64,000 bases of DNA from Mytilus californianus (GCF_021869535.1 NW_026262581.1:115534771-115598770); one strand, 5' to 3'. Counted from the stretch's first letter, positions 1 through 13,791 are shown. Program-made: numbers and translations. The notes: a model not told the origin generated them from the sequence alone.

Positions 1-1284
1 CAATGCAAGATTTTACAAAAATTATGTAAGATTTGCAATATTTTGCATCAAGATTGTATTGTATTGATTAGCAAAGAAGCGTTCAACAACTTTTTGTTTA
101 AAAAAAAATATAGTTTGAAATATTATTCAAGCACACAATATCAATATTCAAAGTAGTTTCATCGTCTTTCAGATTAAGTCATGAAAGAGTCATGAAAAAT
201 GTTGGCCACATTGCTTACGTACTTTCGCTTTAATCAAAAGACTGAAAAATATAAAGCAGACTGAGATGGTAATGATATAAGCCTGATAGAATAAAAATAC
301 ATAAATAAACAAAATGAAAATGTCAACATCATTAATAAAGTTTTTTGTTTAGTTCTTTTCAACTTGTATTCGCCGAATTGAAATGCACGCATGAACCTTC
401 GAAGCAAATCACAGCAAACGAATTAATCCTTCGTGCGTATGCCAAAAATGCCATCAAATATTTGCTTATGTTAAGCCAGGCATGGCACCTGAAAGATGCA
501 TTGCAATCGCCATAAACTTAAGACAAATGATAAATCTGGTTAAAGAAAGATATAAAATACAAAAACAGATTAAGTAATAGAACAGCTTACGCATAACAAA
601 AGATGGAAATAGTGATGTCAGAACTCTCAGAATCGCAGTATGCAGTGTAATTAAATTAAAATTAGTTCCAGGACTGGTCTAATTGGTAAAGAAGTAAAAC
701 CAAATGATTAATTCGACCTTGCTGACACTTCCCGGTCTAGTACAATAATAAACAGTGTGGATCGGGTATCTCTTACTATCGGGGAAATAAAATCAACTGT
801 TAAAATAAAATAATATGTAATTTAGCTGATAAAGTCATATTGTATATAATGGGATTTTTCTAAGTTATCCAAGCTGTTTGTACTAAAAAATCACTTTATT
901 GTTTATTTGTTGCTTTCAACTGAGAGGCATAATGAAAAATTTGGTTACTACCAAAATGGAGACAAAGTATATGAGTAGATATGTATTCTCGAGTATTATT
1001 TCATGACCAGAAGAACAATTTTTCACATCTGTTATTGTCTATGAATGACAATTAACGAACATGACATAATAAGCAACAACTGCTTACCATGGTTCATCCT
1101 CTTTTTTAAAGTTAAGTTATTGTATTCGTTTTTTGGGTATTAATTCTTGTATGTATGGTCTGATTATTAATTTGATATTTCTTTTCTTTTTTTAAAGCAA
1201 ATTATGTATACTTTGGTTTCTAGCAACATCTTGGTCCGAATAAATACTGAAACAAGCATTCTGTGAGTATTGCCTGGCAATACA
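1..1284. other. AT-rich DNA, no gene seen
   Basis: No frame with coding character, no repeat shared with the rest of the window and no recognised RNA gene. Confidence 0.5.
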
Positions 1285-2494
1285 TAGTCCCCTACCGGTT
1301 AAAAATTCATTGTACTGGAACAAAATACTAACTTGATCTATAACTTGTCATGGTGTAAACTATATAACAAATACCAAGTCAATATCTTCAAGCATGACAG
1401 AAAAAATAGTGTGGAAAATTGATTATTTGAGTGAATTTTCTAAGTCCAAGGAACATAACTCTGCACAAAATCATCAGATTGGAACAAAATTCGAACTTGA
1501 TCTGTAACTTGTCATTATGAAACTATATACCAATTATCAAATCAATATCTTCAAGCATGACAAAAAAAAAGTGCGGAAAACTGATTATTTGAGTGAATTT
1601 TCTAAGTTCAAGGACCATAACTCTGCACAAAATCGTCAGACAGGTACAAAATTCGAACTTGATCTGTAACTTGTCATGATTAAACAATACACCAATTATC
1701 AAATCAATATCTTCAAGCATGACATAAAAAAGTACGGAAAACTGATTATTTGAGTGAATTTTCTAAGTCAAAGGAACATAACTCTGCACAAAATCATCAG
1801 ATCGGAACACAATTCGAACTTGATCTGTAAGTAGGTGTCATTATAAAACTATATACCAATTATCAAATCAATATCTTCAAGCATGACAAAAAAAAGTGCG
1901 GAAAACTGATTATTTGAGTGAATTTTCTAAGTTCAAGGACCATAACTCTGCACAAAATCGTCAGACAGGAACAAAATTCGAACTTGATCTGTAACTTGTC
2001 ATGATTAAACAATACACCAATTATCAAATCAATATCTTCAAGCATGACATAAAAAAGTACGGAAAACTGATTATTTGAGTGAATTTTCTAAGTCCAAGGA
2101 ACATAACTCTGCACAAAATCATCAGATCGGAACAAAATTCGAAATTAATCTGTAAGTTGTCATTATAAAACTATACACCAATTATCAAATCAATATCTTC
2201 AAGCAAGACAAAAAAAAGTGCGGAAAACTGATTATTTGAGTGAGTTTTCTAAGTTCAAGGACCATAACTCTGCACAAAATCGTCAGACAGGAACAAAATT
2301 CGAACTTGATCTGTAACTTGTCATGATTAAACAATACACCAAATATCAAATCAATATCTTAAAGCACGAAAAAAAATGTGGAAAACTGATTTGCCGGACT
2401 GACGGATGGACAGACAGACAGACAGACAGACAGAAGACGGACAGAGTGCAAACATAAAGTCCCCTTCGACTTCGTCGGTAGGGGACTAAAAAGC

Positions 2495-2496
<2 letters not shown>
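1285..2496 (+). mobile_element. Helentron-associated (pearl-like) non-autonomous element 1
   Basis: Left end TAGTCCCCTACCGG (1285-1298) is inversely repeated at the right end CGGTAGGGGACTA (2476-2488). Between them lie six copies of a roughly 161-bp unit, then a GACA microsatellite (2408-2434), then a palindrome at 2458-2487 (AGTCCCC...GGGGACT). This order matches bivalve pearl-type Helitron/Helentron-associated elements. No protein is encoded. Confidence 0.75.
1309..2389 (+). repeat. About 161-bp tandem repeat core of element 1, six copies with dimeric order
   Basis: GATTATTTGAGTG recurs at 1421, 1583, 1743, 1908, 2069 and 2230, so the period is about 160-165 bases. Odd copies carry ATCATCAGATYGGAAC and even copies ATCGTCAGACAGG, so the real higher-order unit is a dimer of about 323 bp present three times. 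Confidence 0.85.

Positions 2497-2555
<59 letters not shown>
2497..2555. repeat. (AT)n microsatellite
   Basis: About 29 uninterrupted AT dinucleotides directly after the 3' end of Helentron-like element 1. Confidence 0.95.
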
Positions 2556-2558
<3 letters not shown>

Positions 2559-4106
2559 TCAACCAAGTCGCAGAGGGATATGGTTATTTCTAAAGATCCT
2601 TGTTTAACATATCGCTTTCTTTTAATGTTATGCATTTTTAGTTCTCCATCATTTGGCTATGAGCAATTACCTTTAAGGCTAACCCCATAAAGTAATTCAA
2701 TTCACTTAATTCGGTATTTTTACATTGATCACGAATCATGAGAGAGTCATTATATGGAACGTATATTGTTGTAAATTAAAAATCTTATAGCAGTGCACAG
2801 TTTAGACATTGCAACGATCTTTCAATATAAACTCATAACGGAGGCCGTGGCCAACATGAACTTATGAATCAAGGAGTTATTTTTCTAGTGAAGAACACAT
2901 CTCTGTATGTGACATCGCAAAGCAAAACAGTACGCGCTGCTTATTGTTTCATTTGAGACACGAATAAACGGCATAGACCACATCTTCCTATATCTATAGA
3001 CGCTGAACCAGAACATATTTTACTAATCAAGAATGGCATGTTGACAATATGGAACAGAAATAATATATACCGTAGTTTTGAGTCGTCTAAACATAAAAAG
3101 AGGATATAGCAATGCTATCGTTGATTCTAGATTCAAATTAGAGTTAAACTTGACAATTTAATTTCGACAATTGAAGCATAATGTCACTAACTTACGTATT
3201 CGTGTGTAATCAGCACAAGTACAAGCATTCAAGACAAAAACAATTGTAATCCATACAATATTGATAAAAGACGTGCAGTTATTACCGCTGAGATCTGATT
3301 GGTCTATCATCCTGCAAAAATAAAAAAAGTTATGATTCTTAAAAAACTTTAATTTTGGTATCACCAAGTCTTTTGATTTATCATAATACTTGTTCAATGC
3401 GCTTGTCTTTAAGACAGGATTAATATCTTGTGGTACTGTGTTAAACGGTTACTAAATACATGATGCAACATCGCATGATGTGCCTAACATATTATTTCGT
3501 TGTTATTTGCCTATGTTTGTGCGTGCCTCTCAGCCTAAAATGAGTCTGGTGCTGGTAGTGGTCCGTCCAATATTTAACCCCTGTTGTCCTTTATGCGTAT
3601 CATATATCAGTGAATGAGGGAAAATTAAAGACCGTATAATGTAAAGTATATGTCGATATATAGTAACAGTGGAAAATGAAAAGCCCAGAAAATTACACGA
3701 TTTTTTTTCGAGTACATTAAATTATTTTTTAAATCTTCCAGATCGGCCTGTAATGTCATTAGCATCCAATAACATTACAATAGAAATATAAAAAAATATA
3801 AACGATAAAGTAAAGAAATATTTTTGTCAAGCACTAACGACTGTTAAATGAAGAACCCTGTGGTTTTACATTTTTGTTGTAGATGGGCAAAGAAGATATA
3901 AGATAATTAAAACAATTCAGTATCTTATAATGTGTTGGAATCTGGTTTATATTTACTTCAACACTTAACATAAAATATATGCCTGATTTATGATTCACTG
4001 CGAAAAGTATATAGATCACTCCAACATTAAAGACGACTGTTTGTGTGTCGTTCTCATTCCATGCAAAACAATAGTTGGCCCTAAAGGCCCGTTGTCACTA
4101 TCAAAT
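2556..4106. other. AT-rich DNA, no gene seen
   Basis: Only short frames of low-complexity composition. Nothing recognisable before repeat R1. Confidence 0.5.
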
Positions 4107-4637
4107 AAAATTGAGAATGTAAACGGGGAATGTGTCAAAGAAACAACAACCCGACCAAAGAGCAGAAAACAGCCCTAAGCCATCAATGGGTCTTCAACAC
4201 AGCGAGAATATCCCGCACTCGGAGGCGGGCTTCAGCTGGCCCCTAAAAGTAATGTATACTAGTTCAGCGAAAATGGACGTCACACTAAACTCCGAAACAT
4301 ATAAATGAACCAAAATTTAAAAAACATACAAGACTAACAAAAGCCAGAGGTTCCTGACTTGGGACAGGCGCAAAAATGCAGCAAGGTTAAACATGTTTTG
4401 TGAGATCTAAACCCTCCCCCAATGCCTCTAACCAGTGTGAAATAAACAAACACACAGCAATACACACAGTCAAACTCAGTTTAAAAGAAGTCCGAGTCCG
4501 ATGTTAGAATAGGTAACAGAAGAAACTAAGCGAAATGACAATAATCAACATAATTTATCAAAGGAATACTAGTAGTTACTGACATGCCAGCTCCAGACCT
4601 TAATTAAACTGTTCGAAAGATTATGTCTACATCATGT
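4107..4637. repeat. Dispersed repeat family R1, copy 1
   Basis: About 530 bases match 47273-47797 nearly end to end (landmarks AAAAGAAGTCCGAGTCCGAT, GACATGCCAGCTCCAGA and GAGGTTCCTGACTT). No intact coding frame. Probably part of a bivalve transposable element of unknown class. Confidence 0.8.
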
Positions 4638-4739
4638 TAAAATCAAGTTGAAATATATTAACACCATAAGATGGTGCCAAGAGAATGTCACCATCTAAAA
4701 ATGGATTATTAACAATAGGAAAGATTTCTTGTACAAATT

Positions 4740-5206
4740 TTCTTGGTCAAGGTTTTTGATGGATTTTTTTTTATAGTTGCAACCGTCAAAGTAAACTTTG
4801 ATCAAAAACTTTGACGACTTAGATGGAATGGAATCTCATCTTATTTTTCTTAGAATCTGGATGGACTTGGACGGGAATTGTCTAATCACAGTGCAGTTTT
4901 ATCTTTGACCAAATTTTTGATGAAAAACTTTGATAGTGATGCGACTTACATGTAGATGGAATGGAATCTCATCTTATTTTTCTTAGAATCTGGATGGACT
5001 TGGACGGGGATTGTCTAATCACAGTGCAGTTTTTTCTTTGACCAAATTTTTTATGAAAAACTTTGATAGTGATACGACTTACATGTAGATGGAATGGAAT
5101 CTCATCTTATTTTTCTTAGAATCTGGATGGACTTGGACGGGAATTGTCTAATCACAGTGCAGTTTTTTCTTGGACCAAACTTTTGATGAAAAACTTTGAT
5201 AGTGAC
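4740..5206. repeat. 133-bp tandem repeat, about three copies
   Basis: GATGGAATGGAATCTCATC recurs at 4822, 4955 and 5088. Units include TGGATGGACTTGGACGGG and CTTTGATAGTGAT. A partial first unit precedes 4820. Non-coding. Confidence 0.85.
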
Positions 5207-6974
5207 CGCCGGGTTTAAGTAAAGACATTTTTTTCAAAGTTCCTGGAATTATTTTCACCATTTCTCTGACGTTACTAAATGTTAGTTTGTCATGTATTGA
5301 ATGTATATTGAGATATCAACTATCCTTTGGTAAGTAAATTACTTTAACTTAACAGAATCTCTAATTGTCTCAATGTACTACTAGAGCTAAGGGTATTTGC
5401 TCCTTCTTTCATTTACAAAATGTGCGGAATACGCTACACGTGCAGGCTGTCGTCTGTTGTTAATTTTTAATACTTATTTACTCGATCACGTGTGGTCATG
5501 ATTGGCATATGTAAAAACTAACTTGAAATATTGCATACTTGTAAAATACTTTTGCTAATTAATCTTTCATCTGAACGCATTTGTTAATGGTTTTAAAACA
5601 TGATAGTTATTTCGTTTGAGGAGACGGCATATGCAAGGCATTAATTGAGCTAAACAAAAAGCCGTGCAACTGAGGGACAAAGACAATTTAAATACCCCAA
5701 ATAGTTTTTTTTTCTGTTCATTAACGAGTTTTGAAATCTTTTGTTTTCTCTGAGGGCCATTCAGACGTTATATTTTAAAATGTTTAAATTCTGTAGGCAT
5801 CATTTATTTCCATGTTTAAGTTCCTAGTATAATAGACTAATTCCCTCGTAAGTGAAAGTAATGTTATGCAGTTAAGAGCTAATATCGATTCCCTACTACT
5901 TTGTGAAAATCATGTGCAATCTTTGCGCCTTATGCATGTCTCTCCGGGGAAAAACGTATGTCTTATCCAGATGTTTTCAAATTAAGCAATTAAAACATAA
6001 AAAGAAGACAATTATGTCTACAAATTAAATAAGCAATCTTCAAATGTAGATAGGCTTCACCAATGAAAACGTTTCTACGAATTTTCTTGAAATTGTATAA
6101 GAAGTTATCAACAACTTTTTATAGAAACTTTGAAAATCAACAATATCATATTAAACTTATTGTGACGTATGATTAGATAAGAATCTTGTAATAACAACCT
6201 TCAATGCAGGTTTAACATAAAGATTTACTGTAGAAGGCACAATATAGTACATAATGTATAGCGAACAACATAAAACGATACCAGTTCTACTACATCAGCT
6301 GTGCATTTAGACAAAAATGTCTCTTTAATGATGTTCGGTGTCAAATATTTGCAAATTCAAAACTTAATACGGGCGAAGAAGAGCTGGTGGAATAAAAAAA
6401 GACCAAAAAAATAGGATAACGCGGACAGGAAATCAGAGCTCTGCATGAGGGAGATCCTTTATTTCAAATGATTTCCTAAGTATGACAACAGGAAATTTAG
6501 ATAAAACAATATCCGTATTTTATGCCAGTACCGAAGTACTTAGCTACTGTGCCGGTGATACCATTCGCGACTAAGAGTTCACCTGCAGAGCAGAAATTTA
6601 TAATAAATTCTTTCATTATCGAGATAATATTCAGTTACATATAGTGATAGTAAAGGATCTATCACGGTTTGTAATTAATGAAGCAGTTTTTGTTTTCCAA
6701 CAATTAGCACCATACGGTCACATGGTACGATAAACTCTATCCAGATCAAATATAATATTTTTTCTATTATCTTATTTAATAAACACGGATTAGGCTATTG
6801 TGCTTTGACCTTCTTGTTGGTTTTTTACGCTCTGAAAGGCTTCAGTTTTTAGTTTTCCAAACTTTACGTTTCCGAATGATTTTCAAGTGACAACCTAACG
6901 CATTGTAGTTGCTGTATGACTCTAGAAAGGTAACTAACATTTGACTGGATAATTGAAAGGACATTTTACAAATA

Positions 6975-7020
6975 AAAATAAGAAGATGTGGTATGATTGC
7001 CAATGAGACAACTTACCACC
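6975..7020 (+). repeat. Short dispersed repeat core R5
   Basis: AGAAGATGTGGTATGATTGC plus CAATGAGACAACT. The same core recurs at 45252-45290 and 59448-59485 (plus), and inverted at 43350-43380, 45418-45445 and 55258-55291. Probably the conserved end of an abundant bivalve SINE- or MITE-like family. Confidence 0.7.
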
Positions 7021-7351
7021 AGAGACAAGTAGATATGTTTTTGATATATTAATTGGTATGAAATGCATGTCGGCTAATTGGTGATTGGTAACTGTCTTGT
7101 TCAACTGATAAAAGTAAAAATCATTTATAGGTTCGTTCTTCTTGTTATCGCAAGATGTAAGTGCTCGAAAGTCATACCCCGCTCAATGTTATTGATTCTT
7201 TTTTGAAGTTAAAGATATACATTTTTGACAAATAGGTTGTAAAATATTGTAGGAACCGAAAACGTGTCGCACTGTACGGTAGAAATTAGGCGAAGTGCCA
7301 TATATCAGGAAGCTATGGCTTGTTATTGCTAAGGAAATTGCTACAGAAACA

Positions 7352-7378
7352 TGTTACAAACAGACAGACAGACAGACG
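7352..7378. repeat. (ACAG)n microsatellite
   Basis: Short run of ACAG/GACA tetranucleotides within otherwise unassigned DNA. Confidence 0.8.
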
Positions 7379-8189
7379 AAGAGAGGGAGGTTAAAAGTTT
7401 ATCACCCCCTTTTGAGCTGGATATTTAAATAGTTATTTAAAATAATTATTTTTTTGTTTTGACGCTTTCTTGCGTACACTTCAGTATCCGGATACACTTT
7501 CCTTTGTATGGACATCGGTGTCTCCCAAAGTCTCGGATCGTTTGCTTTAAAACTTCAAAACTATAAGTATATTTTCGACATTTCATACACATTTCTGAAA
7601 GATTACTGAATAGAATTAGGAGTATAAAGTTCTGTAATTGTGGTAGTTTATGTGCTTGTATTTCCTTATGCTGTCAGTAAGAATGAACTAGTTAAGCAAC
7701 ATTTTCTAAATGGTTACTTGTACATAACTTCCCCAAAAAATACATCGATGGCAAGTTCTGACAAGAAATAGAAGTTCCCTCATAATATAAGTTACAAATG
7801 GAAGAAAAATTCTAGAATATTTACGAAATGCAAGGTATATAATATTTGTTCCGATAGGAACAGATATTATGGCATTGTTTATAACAAAGTTCCCAGGGGA
7901 ACTTCCGTAAGTCGGAAATGATAGACGTTGACAGTATTTTATACAATCTGTTATACATAATTTGTTGGTTGATGTTTGCTCTAAAATATTTCAGTGGCAA
8001 CTATTTCACGTGTGTTTAAGACGAGAACAATTTAACAATTTATACATTAGTAGATTCTGCATGGTAGGGGTTGACAGGTTTGTAGGGCATGAAATTTGGA
8101 CTGTAACTGGAAAATAAGGGTATGCTTAATAGGAATAGAAATTGTGCCAAGCAATGTCCTTCTAAGAACCCCTCAAAGAATTGTTGGTA

Positions 8190-8340
8190 GGATTATTTCA
8201 TGTGCAGAGAGCGTAAAGATACGCGAGGAATCGGATTTAACGTCCCCATTACGATCGGACAAGACTGCGCATTTATACATCCCGCAAACAAAACGGACGC
8301 TCCACTTGGTCCGAGGACACAGTTATATAGTCCCTAGGGT
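8190..8340 (+). repeat. SINE-like repeat family R3, copy 1
   Basis: Contains GGATTTAACGTCCCCATT and TTATACATCCCGCAAACAAA. The same order of motifs recurs at 24445-24545, partly at 32085-32160, and at 46852-46985. No RNA polymerase III box was recognised with confidence. Confidence 0.6.
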
Positions 8341-9882
8341 GGACAGTGTATAACTTGCAATTTTTTTTCATACACTTTCCAAATTTATTTCTTTATAACT
8401 TATGCATGAAATATTAAGTAGGGGGATGAATATACATGTTAAAAAAATTGAGTGATGAATTTTTATGTAAAGTAGTGATGTGGTCCAGTTAAAGAAAGGT
8501 CAAACATTACTTTAGTATGCCTGAAGCTGTCAAACTGAATTATAGACCCCCTCAACATAGAATTGTCCATATTTTGAGTAAGAGCTGGTAAACTTTTCTA
8601 TAATTTTGATATTATTTGCCCCAAAAGTAGTACACTACACTGTAAAAATCTTTTTGAGATAGAGCAGGTGCAATTTTTTAAATTTTGATTTAATGTCTAA
8701 AAGAAATAGACTACGAAATAACTGTGTTCTCGGGCCACTTAAGCAAAGGTTTTACTGAACGTGAGAAGTAAGCCTATACCACACCCAACGATTTTGGTGA
8801 AAGATTTCCCTATAACGAGCTACCCCTAAAAGTACAACATGCAAAGCATTCTTCAGGACACATATCAGAAATATTTGAAACATTTCTGAAAGTTTCATTT
8901 TTTCACTCTTGTTTTTATCTTGGCATAATATATATTTGATAATGATAGATCTGTTTTAATGTTCCTTTTTCTTGACATGCAGTGTATATCCGCTTGAGAA
9001 TAATTAATTTACCTACTGAGCTGACAATTAATTTTGTGAGGATATTAAAAACTTATACAATTTATGTATACTTTCATCACCAGTTGCTGTTAATTTAAGA
9101 TCTGAGGAACCAAGATACAGAATCTTTTAACATCAGCGTCTTCATAAAAACAGGTTTTAAGATAAAATCTTTATTTATTGTTGTTTTTACGATGAGTATA
9201 AACTGGGGATACGCAAGCAGGCGGTGACAGTTGCTTTTTGGTAATATTTATACGTTACCTGAGATTCCAAGAATGATATATTGGTTTATTTTGATATGAG
9301 GCCTGAAAAAGTAGTGCTATAGTACATTTAAGCTTTTGTATAGAACATCAAATTCTCAAAAAGAATCACGGCTAAAATATCCATCAGCAGCAGTTTGACA
9401 ATGAACTTTGTTCCGGCAACAGTCCAGCTTTTTTATGATTCTGTCAACTAAATTAGATTGTGATCACTAATTTCGATATACAAAAAAACTTTGAAAAAGA
9501 CTACCAAGCATATTAAACCGAATTATGTAGATACTTCGAAAGCTTTATTGAAAATCGTTTGAAGTTGTTAATAACGGGTTGGAAAATAAAAAAATACACA
9601 ATAAATGGAACTTTTTCGAGAAACCATGACCTGGTTCTTCTTGAAAATCAATCGAAAAAACTTTAATAAGCATTGCATGAAAATCTTACAGGACAGAAAC
9701 AAGATAAATGGAAATACTTTGTAAACTCAACCAACCTATTTGAAAAGCCTTTTACTTTTCAATCATGCGAGCATAGCATATACAATTTGTTTTCTTTAAG
9801 AAGTGATCAAAATCTGTTTTTTTTTCACACAAATTTAAAAGAGACCTTTCTATGGCACCAGATCTTCCTATAATAGAGTTTT

Positions 9883-10430
9883 ATCTTAACTTTCAAACAA
9901 GAATTAATAGGATATCTTAATTTAAAACTTAAAACACAGAAGTGTTTCTTGTCGTTCTTAAACATTCAAAATATTAAAAATGCAAGAAACACAAAATAGA
10001 GCATCCATCACGAGATTTTGAGAATACCAGGCCAAACTATATTTTCTTAGTGTATTAATATATATCTATTACATACATACTGAATGAACGGTGCATCTGC
10101 CTTCGAATTATTGTATATACAACGATACTGTACGGTATTTGTTACGTAACAACCTTTAATCTATAGTTAGGTCAGCTTTGGGAATGCAACCGTGACTCTT
10201 AAAGTGCTTTACTGCTTTGCACATGGTGCACATGTCAAAGAGGGATGGGCTATTTCCTTTATTCTTAAACTTACAAAGCAAATACATGGTTGGGTATCAC
10301 ATGAAGGGAGACATGTCCTTCTTTTGTTTCGAGTTAATCATTTCCTACAAGTTCATGGAATTCCAAAGATTATTAGTTTGATTGTAACTAAATATTGATT
10401 GATGCATAATACACAAAATAACAAGGATAT
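9883..10430. repeat. Direct duplication, unit 1
   Basis: Landmarks AATGCAAGAAACACAAAATA, ACGATACTGTACGGTATTTG and TGCTTTACTGCTTTGCACAT recur in the same order at 10550-11140, about 667 bases downstream. No convincing protein; short frames here do not survive in the second copy. Confidence 0.8.
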
Positions 10431-10549
10431 ATTGAAACAGAAATACTTCAAATTCTAAAGTGAACGCATTTAAATTACATATGAAGCAATTGTAATTAGT
10501 TTAAAGTGTATTTACTAATTTTGCATAAAAAGGCAATATAAAATCTAAA

Positions 10550-11140
10550 ATCTTAACTTTCGAACAGGAATGTATGGGATATCTTAATTAAAAACTATAA
10601 ATTCATATGCCTTCCTTGTTGCCGCTGATCTTTAACATCCAAAACATCTTTACAAATGCAAGAAACACAAAATAGAGCAGCTATATGTATCATGATATTT
10701 GAGGAACTAATCCTGTTTTACCAGGCCAAACAATATTTTTTTAAGTGTATCAATATATATCTACTACATAAGTACTGAATGCACGGATGCATCAGCCTCC
10801 GAGTGATTGTATAAGAAACGATACTGTACGGTATTTGTTACGTAATAATCTTCAATCTATAGTTAGGTCAGCTGTGGGAATTCAACCGTGGCTCTTTTAG
10901 TGCTTTACTGCTTTGCACATGGTGCACACGTCAAGGAGGGATGGGAAACCAGTATTTCCTTATTCTTTAACTGCCAAAGCGAAGATTTGTCTGCTATCCC
11001 ATAAAGGGAGACTGCATGGTCCTCTTTTTGTTTCAAGTTAATTCTTTCCTTATAAGTTCATTGGATTCCAATGATTGTCAGTTTGATTGTAACTAAATAG
11101 GGATATGATGCAAAATACACAAAATTATACAAGGACATAA
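10550..11140. repeat. Direct duplication, unit 2
   Basis: Second copy of 9883-10430 with about 15-20 percent divergence by eye and small insertions. The pair looks like a local segmental duplication rather than two transposons, since no terminal repeats are seen. Confidence 0.78.
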
Positions 11141-12025
11141 TCAAAAGAGGATTATTATCGTCACATTCGAAAGTGTGTTTAATTTACTAAGAACCAATAG
11201 TGTTATCAGTTAATAGTATATATAAATGACTTTCGCTTATATCTCTAGAAGACAATATGTCTTCAGTGAAATTAAAAAAAAATTAACGAACTAAATTTTA
11301 ATCAACCATCATAATCAAATCACATTCCTAACCAAACAAGCTATTTTTTTAGTAAACTCGTGACATTAGCCCGCTGAACACCAAGACGAAGAGCAGCTAC
11401 ATAGCCATTATTTCATTGGTTTATGATTATTAATTGGTATATCTTGAATTTTTGCCCAATATATATACATCCACATAGTATCCTTAATTTCAATGTGCAA
11501 TAGACTTCACCAGTCGATGGCGTCTTACATTTATGAGAAGTATAAATGAAAATAGGAAAACTTATAAAGACAATGATCAAAGACTTATTCTTAATAAACC
11601 ACGAATCAAAGAATAATAATCACGACTACGTTGAAGTTTTGATATAAAAACTAATACATACTGAACATCTGTGAAATACGAAACTACGATTGTTTCAAAA
11701 ATATACTACCAATAAAATCACATGCAACTCTATTAATTCAGATATATTGCCTTGTTTTTCGATCTTATCAATATAATATTATACGCAACGACGTTCACAG
11801 TATCGGCATTATTGAAATCAGCTGTAGATTTTTATTGGCTTGAAGTTTAAATAAGTACATAAGTTAAATGATACATATTGTACTCTGTAACGTTTCAATA
11901 ACCCACATAGACAGAAGAAGTATATGCACTTTTTGATCGATTCCCTAATATTAATACATGCAAATGCTCTAATAATAATCGAAAATACCGCAAATCTAGA
12001 TTTATGGACGTTATATATTAACTAG
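11141..12025. other. AT-rich DNA, no gene seen
   Basis: No coding character or repeat recognised between the duplication and Helentron-like element 2. Confidence 0.5.
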
Positions 12026-12179
12026 AGGCTCTAAAGAGCCTGTGTCGCTCACCTTGGTCTATGTGCATATCAAACAAAGGACACAGATGGATTCATGACA
12101 AGATTGTGTTTCGCTGATGGTGATGTGTTTGTAGATCTTACTTTACTGAACATTCTTGCTCCTTACTATTATCTCTATC

Positions 12180-13740
12180 TATAATGAACTTGGCCCAGTA
12201 GTTACAGTGGAAAATATTATGTAAAAATTTACAAAAATTTACAAAATTTATGAAAATTGTAAAAAATTGACTATAAAGGGCAATAACTCCTTAAGGGGAC
12301 AATTGACAATTTTGATCATTTGACTTATTTGTAGATCTTACTTTGCTGAACATTATTGCTGTTTACAGTTTATCTCTATCTATAATAATATTCAAGATAA
12401 TAACCAAAAACTGCAAAATTTTCTTAAAATTACCAAATCAGGGGCAGCAACCCAACAACGGCTTGTCCGATTCATCTGAAAATTTCAGGGCAGATAGATC
12501 TTGACCTGATAAACAATTTTACCCCGTGTCAGATTTGCTCTAAGTTTTGGTTTCAGATATATAAGCCAAAATCTACATGTTACCCCTATGTTCTATTTAT
12601 AGCCATGGCGGCCATCTTGGTTGGTTGGCCGGGTCACTGGACACATTTTTTAAACTAGATACTCCAATGATGATTGTGGCCAAGTTTGGTTAAATTTGGC
12701 CAAGTAGTTTCAGAGGAGAGGATTCTTGTAAAAGATTACAAAAATTTACGAAAAATGGTTAAAAATTGACTATAAAGGGCAATAACTCCTTAAGGGGTCA
12801 AATAACCATTTTGGTCATGACAACTTATTTGTAGATCTTACTTTGCTGAACATTATTGCTGTTTACAGTTTATCTCTATCTATAATAATATTCAAGATAA
12901 TAACCAAAAACTGCAAAATTTCCTTAAAATTACCAATTCAGGGGCAGCAACCCAACAAAGGGTTGTCCGATTCATCTGAAAATTTCAGGGCAGATAGATC
13001 TTGACCTGATAAACAATTTTACTCCTGTCAGATTTGCTCTAAATGCTTTGGTTTCAGATATATAAGCCAAAATCTACATTTTACCCCTATGTTCTATTTT
13101 TAGCCATGGCGGTCATCTTGGTTGGTTGGCCGGGTCACTGGACACATTTTTTAAACAAGATACCCCAATGATGATTGTGGGTAAGTTTGGTTAAATTTGG
13201 CCAAGTAGTTTCAGAGGATAAGATTTTTGTAAAAGATTACAAAATTTACGAAAAATGGTTAAAAATTGACTATAAAGGGCAATAACTCCTTAAGGGGTCA
13301 AATAACCATTTTGGTCATGACAACTTATTTGTAGATCTTACTTTGCTGAACATTATTGCTGTTTGCAGTTTATCTCTATCTATAATAATATTCAAGATAA
13401 TAACCAAAAACTGCAAAATTTCCTTAAAATTACCAATTCAGGGGCAGCAACCCAACAACGGGTTGTCAGATTCATCTGAAAATTTCAGGGCAGATAGATC
13501 TTGACCTGATAAACAATTTTACTCCATGTCAGATTTGCTCTAAATGCTTTGGTTTCAGAGATATAAGCCAAAATCTACATTTTACCCCTATGTTCTATTT
13601 TTAGCCATGGCGGCCATCTTGGTTGGTTGACGGAATCACCGTACACATTTTTTAAACTAGATAGCCCAATGATGATTGTGACCAAGTTTGGTTAAATTTG
13701 ACCCAGTAGTTTCAGAGGAGAAGATTTTTGTAAAAGTTAA
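12180..13740 (+). repeat. About 500-bp tandem repeat core of element 2, about three copies
   Basis: CTATAAAGGGCAATAACTCC recurs at 12271, 12770 and 13270. Other landmarks (GATGATTGTGG and CTATCTATAATAATATTC) repeat with the same spacing. Copies differ by scattered substitutions and small indels. Confidence 0.85.
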
Positions 13741-13742
13741 CA

Positions 13743-13791
13743 GACGACGCCGGACGACGACGACGACGACGACGACGACGGACGACGGACG
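13743..13791. repeat. (GAC)n microsatellite of element 2
   Basis: GAC/ACG triplet run between the 500-bp core and the right palindrome, at the place where pearl-type elements usually carry a microsatellite. Confidence 0.85.

Larger units (their letters stand above)
5207..9882. other. Largely unassigned DNA
   Basis: Apart from the R5 core, an ACAG run and one R3 copy listed separately, nothing supports a gene. The longest frame (8096-8353, plus) lies over the R3 repeat and lacks splice or domain support. Confidence 0.5.

Noticed and set aside
661..740. Possible tRNA-like stretch (GGTCTAATTGGTAAAG)
   Set aside because: B-box-like context and a foldable acceptor stem could not be found.
2346..2562. 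Tyr/Ile-repeat frames over the (AT)n run
   Set aside because: Artefact of a dinucleotide repeat.
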